From positions 1-45,626 of the forward strand of contig JAHHGU010000044.1 in the NCBI GenBank assembly GCA_019359765.1: DNA of 45,626 nt, in the 5' to 3' direction. The stretch's first letter is position 1. Every line of letters begins with the position of its first letter. The notes under the pieces were generated by a model that was not told the origin of the DNA, made no database searches, and worked only from the letters and a program-made list of their open reading frames with translations. Positions 17,049-26,137 of this stretch are shown piece after piece. Source of the DNA: Aphanothece sp. CMT-3BRIN-NPC111. Its GTDB lineage: Bacteria > Cyanobacteriota > Cyanobacteriia > Cyanobacteriales > JAHHGU01. Both the position numbers and the translations under genes were made by a program.

Positions 17049-18516
17049 ATGGTTTTTAGCTCAATAGGTTTTCTCTTCCTTTTCTTGCCTGTTGTTCTCA
17101 CATTTCACTTTATATTACCAGGAATAAATTCAAGAAATTACCTACTTTTACTGGTAAGTTTATTATTTTATGTTATAGGTGAAGGAAATTTTGTTCTTGT
17201 TATACTATGTTCAGTAATATTAAATTACTGGTTAGGATATTGGGTTGAAATAACTAGAGAGAGGGACTCTTCTCAAAAAAAAAATATTGGTCGCCTTGGC
17301 TGCCATTCTAAATATTGGATTACTTGCTTATTTCAAATATACGAACTTTTTCATAAAAAATTTAAACATTTTTCTGCTAAAAACAATTGGTCATTTCCCA
17401 TTTGAATTAGATAAAATCCACCTTCCCCTTGGCATTTCTTTCTTTACATTCCATGCTCTCTCTTATGTTATCGATATTTCTAGAAACAAGGCAAATGCAC
17501 AGAAAGATATTGGAAAGCTAATCCTTTATTTTACCTTTTTTCCTCAGCTAGTTGCAGGACCAATAATACGTTATCACGATGTAGAAACGCAACTCACAAA
17601 TCGGACAATAACTATAGATGACTTTGCTGAAGGGGTTAGGCGTTTTATTCTTGGTCTTGGTAAGAAAGCTTTGATTGCTAACGCGCTTGCTGAACCCGCT
17701 GACCAAATCTTTGCCATTCCTGGGAGCCAACTGACTCCGGGCTTATCTTGGTTGGGAATTATTTGCTACACCTTGCAAATATACTTTGATTTTTCAGGTT
17801 ACTCTGATATGGCAATTGGTTTGGGTCGAATGTTTGGTTTTCACTTTCTTGAAAATTTCAATTATCCTTATATTTCACAGTCTATACAAGAATTTTGGAG
17901 GCGTTGGCATATTTCCTTATCTAACTGGTTTAAAGACTATCTTTATATCCCCTTAGGTGGCAATCGTTGTTCACCTTTAAGAACATATATTAATTTAACC
18001 ATAGTTTTTTTTCTTTGTGGACTGTGGCATGGGGCAAGTTGGAACTTTATTTTTTGGGGGCTATTTCACGGAATGTTTATAGTTTTTGAACGTATCGGTT
18101 TACTGAAAGTTTTTACAAAAGCAAAGTGGTTAGCAATTAGACATTTTTATGCCATCATAATAATAATGATGTCTTGGGTTTTCTTCCGAGCAACGACGCT
18201 TAGTTATGCCTTATCCTTTCTTAAAGCAATGACAGGCTTTGCACAAGGAACAGGATTAGAATATCATGCTTCACTTTACCTAAACCTGGAAATTATGCTG
18301 GCTCTTCTTGTCGGAATAGTTGCATCAACACCTGTGCTTTCAAAATTATCGAGGTTTTATAAACAGCAGGCTTTTAACTGTCCGAAAAGAATGGCAGCTA
18401 TGATAGATGGAATTTTTCTATCTTTAAGTAATCTAGCCCTCGCAGTTATATTCCTTATGGCTGTCATAAAGCTAGCTGCTGGAACATATAATCCATTTAT
18501 TTACTTTCAGTTTTAA
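17049..18516 (+). CDS. MBOAT O-acyltransferase (AlgI-like), frame broken at A10 run
   Basis: Membrane-bound O-acyltransferase of the AlgI/DltB type, expected to pass acyl groups across the membrane for polysaccharide O-acylation. The N-terminal part MVFSSIGFLFLFLPVVL to ERDSSQKK is in one frame. The rest, from ALAAILNIGLLAYFKY onward, is in another. They join at ten A residues (17275-17284), and removing one A restores 488 aa. FWRRWHISLSNWFKDYLYI and the active-site His of LCGLWHGASWNF are intact. An AlgJ/AlgX partner follows after 15 bp. The break could be a mutation, a sequence error, or a slippage site. TTG at 17287 could also start the second part. Confidence 0.82.
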
Positions 18517-18531
18517 AAAGGCTTAAAAAAA

Positions 18532-19680
18532 ATGATAAATAATCATATAAAATTAATTAAAGTTACAAATGCAACTTTAATATTATCGTTTATAATAGCC
18601 ATATATACTCCTCTTGTTAGCAGTATTCTCAACGTAGGAGTTGAGTCTGAAGAAACATTCTTATCTTCGGAACTACGGCTGCCCCATAAGTTTCCCAAAT
18701 TAACCCTAATCAAATCTAGTCCTGTTAAATTCATAAAAGAAATTCAACAATATTATAATGACAGATTTGCCTTTCGCCGACTCCTGATTAAGGGGTACAG
18801 CGTACCTAAAGTTTTATGGATGGGTGAATCTTCTTCTCCAAAAGTAATTGTGGGGAAAGAGGGGTGGCTTTTTCTTCGTACTGATGGAAGTTACAATGAG
18901 ATGGATTATTATCGCTCAACAAATCCCTATACACCAGAGCAGCTAGCTAATTGGCAACGCACTTTAGAAGAAAGAAACAATAGGTTATCTTCTCAAGGAA
19001 TTCGCTACCTTCTCGTAATCGCACCTAATAAAACTACAATTTATCCAGAGTTTCTTCCCAAATCTATAAACCGTGTTCGGCAAGAATCTCGATTAGATCA
19101 ACTGATAGCTTATTTGAGAGCTAATTCCAATGTGGAAATCCTCGATCTACGAGACTCATTGCGTTCAGCAAAAGCCAAAGAACTAGTCTATGCTCGTAGA
19201 GATACCCATTGGAATGACTTGGGGGCTTTCGTTGCTTACCAAGAGATTATAAAACGCCTTGCTATTTGGTATCCAAATTTAGAGGTATCATCCCGATCAG
19301 ATTTTGAACTCAAGGTAAGTTATGGCAATGCTGATCTTATAAATATGGTGGGATTAAGCAATATTGTGAAAGATGAAAACTGGGAACTTATTCCTCGAAC
19401 TCCACGTTTAGCCCATAGGATAGATGCCGGAATTCATAACCCTGAGTTGCCTAAACTTCTACAACCCTTTGCTACAGAGTTGAAAAAATCAATTTTACCT
19501 CGAGCTGTGATGTTTCATGATTCATTTGCGGTACGGCTATCGCCTTTTCTTTCGGAGCATTTTGAACGAATAGCCTATTTATGGCAGGATTTTGATCTAG
19601 AAATTGTCAACAAGGAACATCCGGATCTTGTTATACAAGAAATGGTTGAACGCAGTCTTATGAGTCCCATTGCTCGATAG
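18532..19680 (+). CDS. AlgJ/AlgX-like SGNH acetyltransferase partner
   Basis: Protein of 382 aa with one N-terminal hydrophobic segment (about residues 12-35) that anchors it, leaving the rest outside the plasma membrane. The motif YARRDTHWNDLGAFVAY is the Asp-x-His signature of AlgJ/AlgX/V-type SGNH-like acetyltransferases. VMFHDSFAVRLSPFLSEHF near the C-terminus supplies the nucleophile Ser block. Such proteins receive acyl groups from an AlgI-type MBOAT and put them on exopolysaccharide. The pairing with the preceding gene supports this. The polysaccharide substrate is not known. Confidence 0.85.
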   Translation: MINNHIKLIKVTNATLILSFIIAIYTPLVSSILNVGVESEETFLSSELRLPHKFPKLTLIKSSPVKFIKEIQQYYNDRFAFRRLLIKGYSVPKVLWMGESSSPKVIVGKEGWLFLRTDGSYNEMDYYRSTNPYTPEQLANWQRTLEERNNRLSSQGIRYLLVIAPNKTTIYPEFLPKSINRVRQESRLDQLIAYLRANSNVEILDLRDSLRSAKAKELVYARRDTHWNDLGAFVAYQEIIKRLAIWYPNLEVSSRSDFELKVSYGNADLINMVGLSNIVKDENWELIPRTPRLAHRIDAGIHNPELPKLLQPFATELKKSILPRAVMFHDSFAVRLSPFLSEHFERIAYLWQDFDLEIVNKEHPDLVIQEMVERSLMSPIAR

Positions 19681-19994
19681 TTTTTCAAAGGTAGTAATTT
19701 ATTTTAAATATTTCGTTATTCTTACTCAACTGCTCCTAAACCTTTCAATGTAGCCAAATGATTCATCACCTAGGGTAACGACAACCAAATCCGCTTTATC
19801 AATTAGCCAATCGTGATTCTACTCAAATGCCATATCCCAGTCTGTCATAAAAGTTAACTTCCTTGGTGCAATTTACCTCGCTGCTGCCGTCATCTGGCTC
19901 AATTGATGACACGCCTTAGGATTTCGCAAGGGATTATAGTTAAGTGGACTCGTTGAACTAAGAATCCCCTCGCTTTTAGACAGGGGAGTGTCAA
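19681..19994. other. Spacer without intact gene; possible decayed fragment on minus strand
   Basis: No intact gene. On the minus strand from 19848 to 19726 a short frame reads MTDWDMAFE, a TAG stop, then NHDWLIDKADLVVVTLGDE and SFGYIERFRSS before another stop. The amino-acid composition looks protein-like, so it may be a remnant of a lost gene, but no family was recognised. The end of the spacer is the leader of pilD. Confidence 0.35.
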
Positions 19995-20816
19995 ATGGAT
20001 ATCCTCTTAGCCGGTCTGACGTCTTTGATTGTGTTTGTGTTGGGAGCCTCTATTGGTAGCTTCCTCAACGTTGTTGTGTACCGAGTGCCAGCTGGTTTGT
20101 CGATTCTTTGGCCGCCTTCTCGCTGTCCTCATTGCCTGCATCGGTTGGGAAAACTTGAGAATGTGCCCGTTTTAGGCTGGCTATGGCTTCATGGGCGCTG
20201 CCGCCACTGTCAAAGCCGAATCTCTGCACGCTATCCTTTAGTGGAAGCGGCTACTGGGGTGCTGTTTTTGCTGGTTTTCTGGGCATTTGGTTTCTCAATG
20301 CTAACGCTGGGCTATTGGGCTTTTTTGAGCTGGTTACTCGCCTTATCCCTTATCGACCTCGATACAATGACCCTGCCTAATCCTCTCACCCAATCGGGAT
20401 TAATTGCGGGCCTGATGTTTCAGGTGGCTACTGGTTGGTTGCAGACGCAAGCACCGATGGGGACAATTAATCAGCTGATGACTGGGGTTATTGGTGCGGT
20501 TCTGGGCATCTGGTTATTGGACATCATTGCTTTTGTCGGGTCAATAGTTTTTGGGCAAGCCGCGATGGGCAGGGGGGATGCTAAATTAGCGGCAATGATG
20601 GGAGCTTGGTTAGGCTGGAAGTATTTGCTGCTGGCTGGGTTCTTGGCTTGTGCCGTGGGAGCGTTGGTAGGTGGGGGCGCGATCGCACTTGGTTGGCTCA
20701 ATCGGCGTCAAGCCATGCCCTTTGGTCCTTTTCTCGCACTCGGCGCTGGACTGACGGTTTTTTGGGGTGAGGTAATTGTGTCCGCTTACTTGCGACTATT
20801 TTTCCCCTTTATCTAA
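19995..20816 (+). CDS. pilD: Prepilin peptidase / N-methyltransferase
   Basis: Type IV prepilin leader peptidase of 273 aa. The N-terminal half has GASIGSFLNVVVYRVP and two CxxC pairs (CPHC and CRHC) for zinc in the methyltransferase domain. The aspartyl protease residues lie in LIDLDTMTLPNPL and GRGDAKLAAMMGAWLG. Six to eight hydrophobic segments make it an inner-membrane protein. It trims and N-methylates type IV pilins and pseudopilins for motility, adhesion and DNA uptake. It is on its own here, downstream of the acylation pair. Confidence 0.93.
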   Translation: MDILLAGLTSLIVFVLGASIGSFLNVVVYRVPAGLSILWPPSRCPHCLHRLGKLENVPVLGWLWLHGRCRHCQSRISARYPLVEAATGVLFLLVFWAFGFSMLTLGYWAFLSWLLALSLIDLDTMTLPNPLTQSGLIAGLMFQVATGWLQTQAPMGTINQLMTGVIGAVLGIWLLDIIAFVGSIVFGQAAMGRGDAKLAAMMGAWLGWKYLLLAGFLACAVGALVGGGAIALGWLNRRQAMPFGPFLALGAGLTVFWGEVIVSAYLRLFFPFI

Positions 20817-20847
20817 CTGCTGTTAACGCTAATTTCTACTCACCTAC

Positions 20848-21753
20848 TTACAGGCGATTTAGTATCAGCATGACCTTCAAGATCAGGTGCTCTGACGTTG
20901 ATTGACGATAGACCTCACAGGATAAGGCATAGCTTACTCGTGCCCAAAACCGCTTCCTGCTCTCAAGAAAGCGCTCTAAGGTTCTGCTGTGCTTGTCAGA
21001 AAGTGATGCCCCATAAATACGCCTGAACTCTAGAGCATTCTTTACTATACGGTGGCTATTATCGTAGTTGAGAAATCGACGAATTTTTTCTTTCCATAGG
21101 TCTACGATACCCAGGCGAATTCCGTAAACGTTGTTAGAGTGCTGCCGGTAAAGGATTTTAGGTTCTTCGTCATACAGGATAGTGCCAAACGCTGAAACAA
21201 CAAGGTAAATCCACGAATCATGGCCCATCGCCGACTCAGGGAACTCGCGAAACAGCTGGCGTGCTGCCTGATTCAAAACGATGGTACAGCCTCTTACTGA
21301 GGATTGGACAAGTGCGTTGGGAAACGACAATTCCTTTTGAGGGATATCGGAATAACCAAGTAGTTTTAAGTTTTCATCTACCACAGCGAGCCGTGAGCAG
21401 TATAATGCTGGAATCTCTGGTGAGCGTTGGCTCAAAAATTCAATTGCTTTGGAGATCTTGTCTGGTTGCCATACATCATCATGATCGCAAAATGCAAAAT
21501 AGTCAGCCGTAGGATCTGAAAGCTCAAGAAGCTTAAGAAAACTCCTCGTAAACCCAAGATTTTCTCCAAAAATAACTTTGACGTTCGTATAGGTAGTAAC
21601 GTATTCTCGAAGCAGCTCAATTGTGTTGTCTATAGAGCCATCGTCACGTACAATAATTTCCACATGGGGATAGTCCTGCGCTAGAAGACTTTCCATAAGC
21701 GGCTTGAGGTACGTGCCGCCATTGTATGTAGACAAGAGAATTTGAGCTACCAT
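20848..21753 (-). CDS. Glycosyltransferase family 2
   Basis: GT-A fold inverting glycosyltransferase of 301 aa. It begins MVAQILLSTYNGGTYLKPLM, followed by VRDDGSIDNT for nucleotide-sugar binding and AFCDHDDVWQPDKI as the metal-binding DxD region. The whole resembles rhamnosyltransferase-type GT2 enzymes (short form, no membrane anchor). It is the last gene of the minus-strand polysaccharide island, separated by 340 bp from the larger glycosyltransferase. Given the rfb genes nearby, rhamnose is a plausible donor; this is inference. Confidence 0.85.
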   Translation of the reverse strand: MVAQILLSTYNGGTYLKPLMESLLAQDYPHVEIIVRDDGSIDNTIELLREYVTTYTNVKVIFGENLGFTRSFLKLLELSDPTADYFAFCDHDDVWQPDKISKAIEFLSQRSPEIPALYCSRLAVVDENLKLLGYSDIPQKELSFPNALVQSSVRGCTIVLNQAARQLFREFPESAMGHDSWIYLVVSAFGTILYDEEPKILYRQHSNNVYGIRLGIVDLWKEKIRRFLNYDNSHRIVKNALEFRRIYGASLSDKHSRTLERFLESRKRFWARVSYALSCEVYRQSTSEHLILKVMLILNRL

Positions 21754-22093
21754 AATCTTGCATGCTACTCGTAGCCGACAGTCCCGAAGATTTTGCTAAA
21801 AGTTGCGTTAGGTTATACTGTGACTCAGTGGTTTGGGAGAAACTTAGGCTGAATGCTCTCAAGCGAGTCGAAGTGGATTGTTCTGAGCAAGTTTTTAGAG
21901 AAAGTTTAAAAGCTATTTTGTAGGAAAGTCGCATTCCACGATTATCACCTCGGAACAGCGAGTAGCCGATAAATCTGAGAAATACTCCAAAGCATATAGA
22001 CATCGAAAAGTTTTGCTATAGGGCATGAATCGGAGGCTTTAGTGAGGTTCACTGTTGTCGTGCTACCGGCGATACAATTTTGAGTTTCAACAT
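21754..22093. other. Spacer without convincing gene
   Basis: A minus-strand frame (21644-22003) crosses this spacer but mainly overlaps the 5' part of the glycosyltransferase in another frame and resembles no protein. Nothing else was seen apart from one HIP1-like site at its right edge. The spacer may carry a separate promoter for the gene at 20848. Confidence 0.45.
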
Positions 22094-23941
22094 TCAAATT
22101 CGTATGCTGTAGTCGAGGCGATCGCGCGTCAGGTTTATACTATAACAAGGGTCATGCTTAATAAACTTTTTCCACTTGCTCTGCATATACTTTACTTCCT
22201 TCATAGCTCTTACTTGCTTTTCAGGGGTATCCTCACGGCCTCGGCTTTTTGACTCATAGTGATAGAGAACCACATGGGGCAGATAAATATTCCTATAGCC
22301 TTTTTCCACTATCTTCAGGCATAAATCAACATCATTAAATGCAACTGCGAGTTTCTCTTCAAAACCTCCAACTGCTTCAAAAACCTCACGTCTGCACATT
22401 AAACAAGCTGCCGTCACTGCCAAGTAGTTACATACGGTTTGAATTTGGTCAAAGTAGCCAGGATAGTCAGACGGATAATGCTTGTGATGATGATTGGCAC
22501 AACCACAAATCATTATTACACCAGCATGTTGTATAGTATTGTTCGGGTATAACAGTAAAGCACCAACTGCCCCAATGGTTGGTCTTTGTGCCTGTTCGAC
22601 CATAGCATCAATCCAGTCAGGAGTCAGCACTTCTGTATCATTATTTAAGAACAGCAGGTACTCACCTCTCGCTCGCGAAACTGCGTAGTTATTAATTTTA
22701 GAATAGTTAAAGGGAATAGCTAGCACCTCGCACCTAAATCTATTTGGCTCTCTAACCTTCCATTGGTTGATGACTTCATGAGTTTCAGCATCAGTGCTGC
22801 CATTATCAATTACCAGCACCTCATAATTTGGATAAGTTGTTTTATCAAAAATTGAGAGCAAGCAATTATTAAGGATATTTCCCAGGTTTTTTGTAGGAAT
22901 AATTATACTGACAAGCTTAAAATCTTTAATTTCATATCTAACTAGGTAACGCCCCTCACTAACTATAATTACTCTGCCTGGTTCCCCTCTTCGGCGCAGT
23001 GCATCTGAAAGAGCCTTCTGTGCCGCACCATTAGCATAGCTCTTGTTAGTCATGCCGCTAGCGATGGAACCAGGATGAATCCGCCAGTGATACAAAACTT
23101 TGGGGATGTGAAATATTTTTTTGGTTTTTTCTGTGAGCCTCAAGACAAGATCATAGTCTTGAGAACCTTCATAGCCAATCCTAAATCCTCCTATTTCAGT
23201 TAATAGCGATCGCCGATATATACCTAAATGACTGGTGTACATCCGAGACAAAAATGAGTCAGGACACCAATCTGGCTTAAAAAATGGATTTCTGAGTTTA
23301 CCATTTTGTTGCATTTGATCTTGATCTGAGTAGATCATATCCGCATCCAAATGCCTGTTTAACAGCAATGCTACTTCATACAAAGCATCTGGTGTCAACA
23401 AGTCGCCGTGATCTAATAAGGCTAAAAACTCACCTTTTGCTATCTCTAAGGCAGAATTAGAAGCTTGAGATATATGACCATTCTCTTTTGTATAAACCAC
23501 TTTTATGCGAGAGTCTTGTGCTACATACTCCTCCAATACTGCTTTAACATAGCCCTCAGTTGAGGCATCATCAGCAATGCACAACTCCCAGTATGGATAA
23601 ACTTGATTCAGAACCGACTCGATCGCCTCCCGCAAAAAACGATCGGGTGGATTGAAAACCGGCATAACAACGCTGATGAGTGGTTTGTAACTTAATATTT
23701 CTACTGTCTCAGCCATCTTTCGCAGATCGGCTTCCCTGGGGTAGTTTTGGTTTAGCCACTTTTGATAGTTGACATCATTAGTTTGGGGAATTCCTGGAAG
23801 TGGCTCGACATGGGCTACTGCCGCATCAACCTTTTGAGATATTTTTTTTATTAATTTGCCTATAACGTAGCGGCTACCCTTGGTTTTTAAAAGAAACAAT
23901 AAATCTTCTACTCGTGAAAATAACTTGCTATAGGTAAGCAT
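22094..23941 (-). CDS. Two-domain glycosyltransferase (GT2-GT2)
   Basis: Protein of 615 aa with two GT-A domains. The first (about residues 88-330) starts PLISVVMPVFNPPDRFLREA, then CIADDAST and DLLTPDALYE. The second (about 340-575) starts KLVSIIIPTKNLGNILNNCL with VIDNGSTDAETHEV and LLFLNNDTEVLTPDW. Such tandem enzymes often add two different sugars or alternate linkages in O-antigen-like chains. The first 25 residues closely resemble those of the methyltransferase at 24184-25071, a shared leader not expected from function. Confidence 0.88.
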   Translation of the reverse strand: MLTYSKLFSRVEDLLFLLKTKGSRYVIGKLIKKISQKVDAAVAHVEPLPGIPQTNDVNYQKWLNQNYPREADLRKMAETVEILSYKPLISVVMPVFNPPDRFLREAIESVLNQVYPYWELCIADDASTEGYVKAVLEEYVAQDSRIKVVYTKENGHISQASNSALEIAKGEFLALLDHGDLLTPDALYEVALLLNRHLDADMIYSDQDQMQQNGKLRNPFFKPDWCPDSFLSRMYTSHLGIYRRSLLTEIGGFRIGYEGSQDYDLVLRLTEKTKKIFHIPKVLYHWRIHPGSIASGMTNKSYANGAAQKALSDALRRRGEPGRVIIVSEGRYLVRYEIKDFKLVSIIIPTKNLGNILNNCLLSIFDKTTYPNYEVLVIDNGSTDAETHEVINQWKVREPNRFRCEVLAIPFNYSKINNYAVSRARGEYLLFLNNDTEVLTPDWIDAMVEQAQRPTIGAVGALLLYPNNTIQHAGVIMICGCANHHHKHYPSDYPGYFDQIQTVCNYLAVTAACLMCRREVFEAVGGFEEKLAVAFNDVDLCLKIVEKGYRNIYLPHVVLYHYESKSRGREDTPEKQVRAMKEVKYMQSKWKKFIKHDPCYSINLTRDRLDYSIRI

Positions 23942-23978
23942 ACTGTAATCTAAAATTTACTGCTGTTAATTTTACACT
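23879..23978 (-). repeat. Shared 5' leader segment, copy 1 (glycosyltransferase gene)
   Basis: About 100 bp covering the first 20-odd codons and the upstream leader of the glycosyltransferase gene. It aligns with 25010-25107 at the methyltransferase gene: GCATACTGTAATCTA and TTAATTTTACAC occur in both at matching spacing. The encoded starts are MLTYSKLFSRVEDLLF and MLPYSKLFLRLKYLFL. Confidence 0.6.
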
Positions 23979-24003
23979 AAAGTAGTATCATTACTTTAGT
24001 GTA
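23973..24003. repeat. Perfect 12-bp inverted repeat upstream of glycosyltransferase gene
   Basis: TACACTAAAGTA and TACTTTAGTGTA flank a 7-nt loop. It lies 31 bp upstream of the ATG at 23941. There is no T run on either side, so an operator or mRNA structure is as likely as a terminator. Confidence 0.6.
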
Positions 24004-24183
24004 TAGCAAGTATAAATCAGTTATACAATTCATTTAGACTTACTATAGCCCTACTTTGTCACTTTCGTCAGAGTAAATTTTGAAAGCCTTTTTCCATAAG
24101 GATTTGGCCTTTTCCATAGTAAAAAAAAGGAGTTATATGGTCGAGGAGTAGAACTAACAGTATGACGATAGCAATCATAAGAA

Positions 24184-25071
24184 TCAAGTTTTAATCGCTA
24201 AAATGATATCTTGATAAGATAAAAAATTTTCTCTTCCACACCATGAACCATAACGAATTGGTTCAACTATATTTACACCGTATTTTCCATAAATACTTCT
24301 AACATATTTTTCATCAAAGGCAATAGCCCTCTCCGGTATATCTTTATCTGCTGTACGGCATCCATCCATTTCATATTGAAATTGAAGAAGAGGGCTTAAG
24401 TTTTTATTAATGAGATCGAGGGACTCGTTATTTAACAGAAAGAAGGTAATCAAGCATCTTCCATCTTGTTTTAATGTGCGTGCAATCTCAGAAAAATAGT
24501 TTTCCATATCTTGAGGCAGCATATGCGTAAATACTGACGTGAGAAAAATAAAATCAAACGAATTATTATCATACGGAAATTTGTACTCCGAAGCTTTATA
24601 TTTTCCAGTGGGGTTATATTCCTTATTGTAAACGTCAATCAATTGAAACTTACAATTTGGATAGGTAGGTGTAATTTTTTTCTGGCACCACTTAATTCCA
24701 TCAGCAACTATATCAATTCCTTCATAACTACCACCATCCTTTAAATAGTTTGTTAATGGTCTAGCCATTCGACCTATCCCACATCCTACATCTAATACTT
24801 TCTCACCAGGTTTTAGAGCCCCAAGCTCTAGAAAAATTTGAAAAAAAATTTCGCCAATTGCTTTAAAGTCTCCATCTCCGACAAAACATTTATGCTTAGG
24901 TGGTATTAAGGGATCTTGCCGCCCTAAAGCAACGTTAATATTATATTCACCAAGTTCATAAAAATTCCGTAATGTATCTCTAGCATTGTCTTCATAAAGG
25001 CGGAATACCTTCGTTTTTGAAGCAAGAAATAAATATTTTAGTCGTAAAAATAATTTGCTATATGGAAGCAT
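24184..25071 (-). CDS. SAM-dependent class I methyltransferase
   Basis: Protein of 295 aa. The Rossmann SAM site is KVLDVGCGIGRMARPL near residues 94-110, followed by IDIVADGIKWCQKK, FDFIFLTSVFTHML and LKQDGRCLITFFLLN, all typical of class I methyltransferases. The first 30 residues (MLPYSKLFLRLKYLF...) are unrelated to the methyltransferase fold and mirror the start of the neighbouring glycosyltransferase. It probably methylates a sugar or lipid-linked glycan of this island. It is AT-rich like its neighbours. Confidence 0.82.
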   Translation of the reverse strand: MLPYSKLFLRLKYLFLASKTKVFRLYEDNARDTLRNFYELGEYNINVALGRQDPLIPPKHKCFVGDGDFKAIGEIFFQIFLELGALKPGEKVLDVGCGIGRMARPLTNYLKDGGSYEGIDIVADGIKWCQKKITPTYPNCKFQLIDVYNKEYNPTGKYKASEYKFPYDNNSFDFIFLTSVFTHMLPQDMENYFSEIARTLKQDGRCLITFFLLNNESLDLINKNLSPLLQFQYEMDGCRTADKDIPERAIAFDEKYVRSIYGKYGVNIVEPIRYGSWCGRENFLSYQDIILAIKT

Positions 25072-25107
25072 ACTGTAATCTACCTCTTACTACTAATAAT
25101 TTTACAC
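25010..25107 (-). repeat. Shared 5' leader segment, copy 2 (methyltransferase gene)
   Basis: Counterpart of 23879-23978, covering the start codon and leader of the methyltransferase gene. The GCATACTGTAATCTA block around the ATG is identical in both copies. Confidence 0.6.
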
Positions 25108-25211
25108 AAATAGCTCGCTCGTGCGCGTAGCGCGATCGCCAGTTTTGCCGAGTTTGAGAAGGCGCTTGTGCCCATAGAGCTTTAGCGTCGTCCCAGGAGA
25201 ATCACTCTTTC

Positions 25212-26135
25212 TCACCCATCCCTTTCAATCCCTAACACCCCTTTCATTCCTATCCATGCCCTCCGTAACTTCCAAAACTTACTGCTCTCCATTGCTGTAA
25301 TAGTAGTCTGAGTCTGTTGTAGTTGTGCTTGAGTTTGTTGTAGTTCGATTTGCGAACGCTCTAAAATTTCTTTTGTTTGATGCAAATCATTTTGAATGAC
25401 TTTCAGTAAATCATCATAACGATCAATATATACAGAGTCTATATTTCGTTGTAAACTCTCAGCTTCTTCTGAACATATAGCTATAAAATAAATCGGTGAA
25501 TTTAAAATACAAAATTTTTGTGTTAAATTATTCATACTGCCTGTATAAGTTTTGATGCTGGTTTGATAAGCCTCTTGCAAAGGAAACACAAACGAAGCAG
25601 TAGCTAGTCTTTGCCCAAACATTGTGATATATTTAAAATGCCTACTCAGTAAACTATTTAGCTCTTCATAATAAAGTTCTTTGATATGAAAGGGGTTGGA
25701 AATATTCGGCTCATCTGAATATGTCAAACGATTAGGAGATGAGATAATTAAAAGCCCACCAGGTTTCAGTACCCTCTTAATCTCTCGCATCATCTCTTCA
25801 TGCCGATCGTGATGCTCAATCGTCTCGAAAGACGTAACCACCTCTACTGAACCATTAGGCAGTGGCACTGAGTCACAAGAACCTACCAAGAATTTTAGAT
25901 TTTGAGTACCATTGTACTGTTGTTTAGCATGCTCCACACTTTCAGGATCTATATCCACACCTATAACTGATTGAGCTACCTTCGCTAATAATGCTGAACC
26001 ATATCCCTCGCCAGAAGCCAAGTCTAGTACAGATTTGCCAGACACAAGCTCAAGAGATAGGGCATACCGATGTAAATGTTCGTACTTAATCTCTCCCTTC
26101 ACTGAAGGAACATATCTTTCGCCTGTAAATTCCAT
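25212..26135 (-). CDS. SAM-dependent methyltransferase with C-terminal coiled coil
   Basis: Protein of 307 aa. It begins MEFTGERYVPSVKGEIKYEH, a start often seen in methyltransferases of polysaccharide clusters. The SAM site is SVLDLASGEGYGSALLA, then GVDIDPESVEHAKQQY, SFETIEHHDRHEEMM and LKPGGLLIISSPN. From about residue 225 it becomes a coiled coil (QTKEILERSQIELQQTQ, repeated QLQQTQ). It ends SSKFWKLRRAWIGMKG, a segment usually found linking such coils to glycosyltransferase domains. It may have lost a C-terminal domain or bind a partner through the coil. Confidence 0.83.
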   Translation of the reverse strand: MEFTGERYVPSVKGEIKYEHLHRYALSLELVSGKSVLDLASGEGYGSALLAKVAQSVIGVDIDPESVEHAKQQYNGTQNLKFLVGSCDSVPLPNGSVEVVTSFETIEHHDRHEEMMREIKRVLKPGGLLIISSPNRLTYSDEPNISNPFHIKELYYEELNSLLSRHFKYITMFGQRLATASFVFPLQEAYQTSIKTYTGSMNNLTQKFCILNSPIYFIAICSEEAESLQRNIDSVYIDRYDDLLKVIQNDLHQTKEILERSQIELQQTQAQLQQTQTTITAMESSKFWKLRRAWIGMKGVLGIERDG

Positions 26136-26137
26136 TT

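Noticed and set aside
21644..22003. 119-codon minus-strand frame at the glycosyltransferase start
   Set aside because: Overlaps the real glycosyltransferase start in another frame and has Ser/Leu-rich shadow composition.
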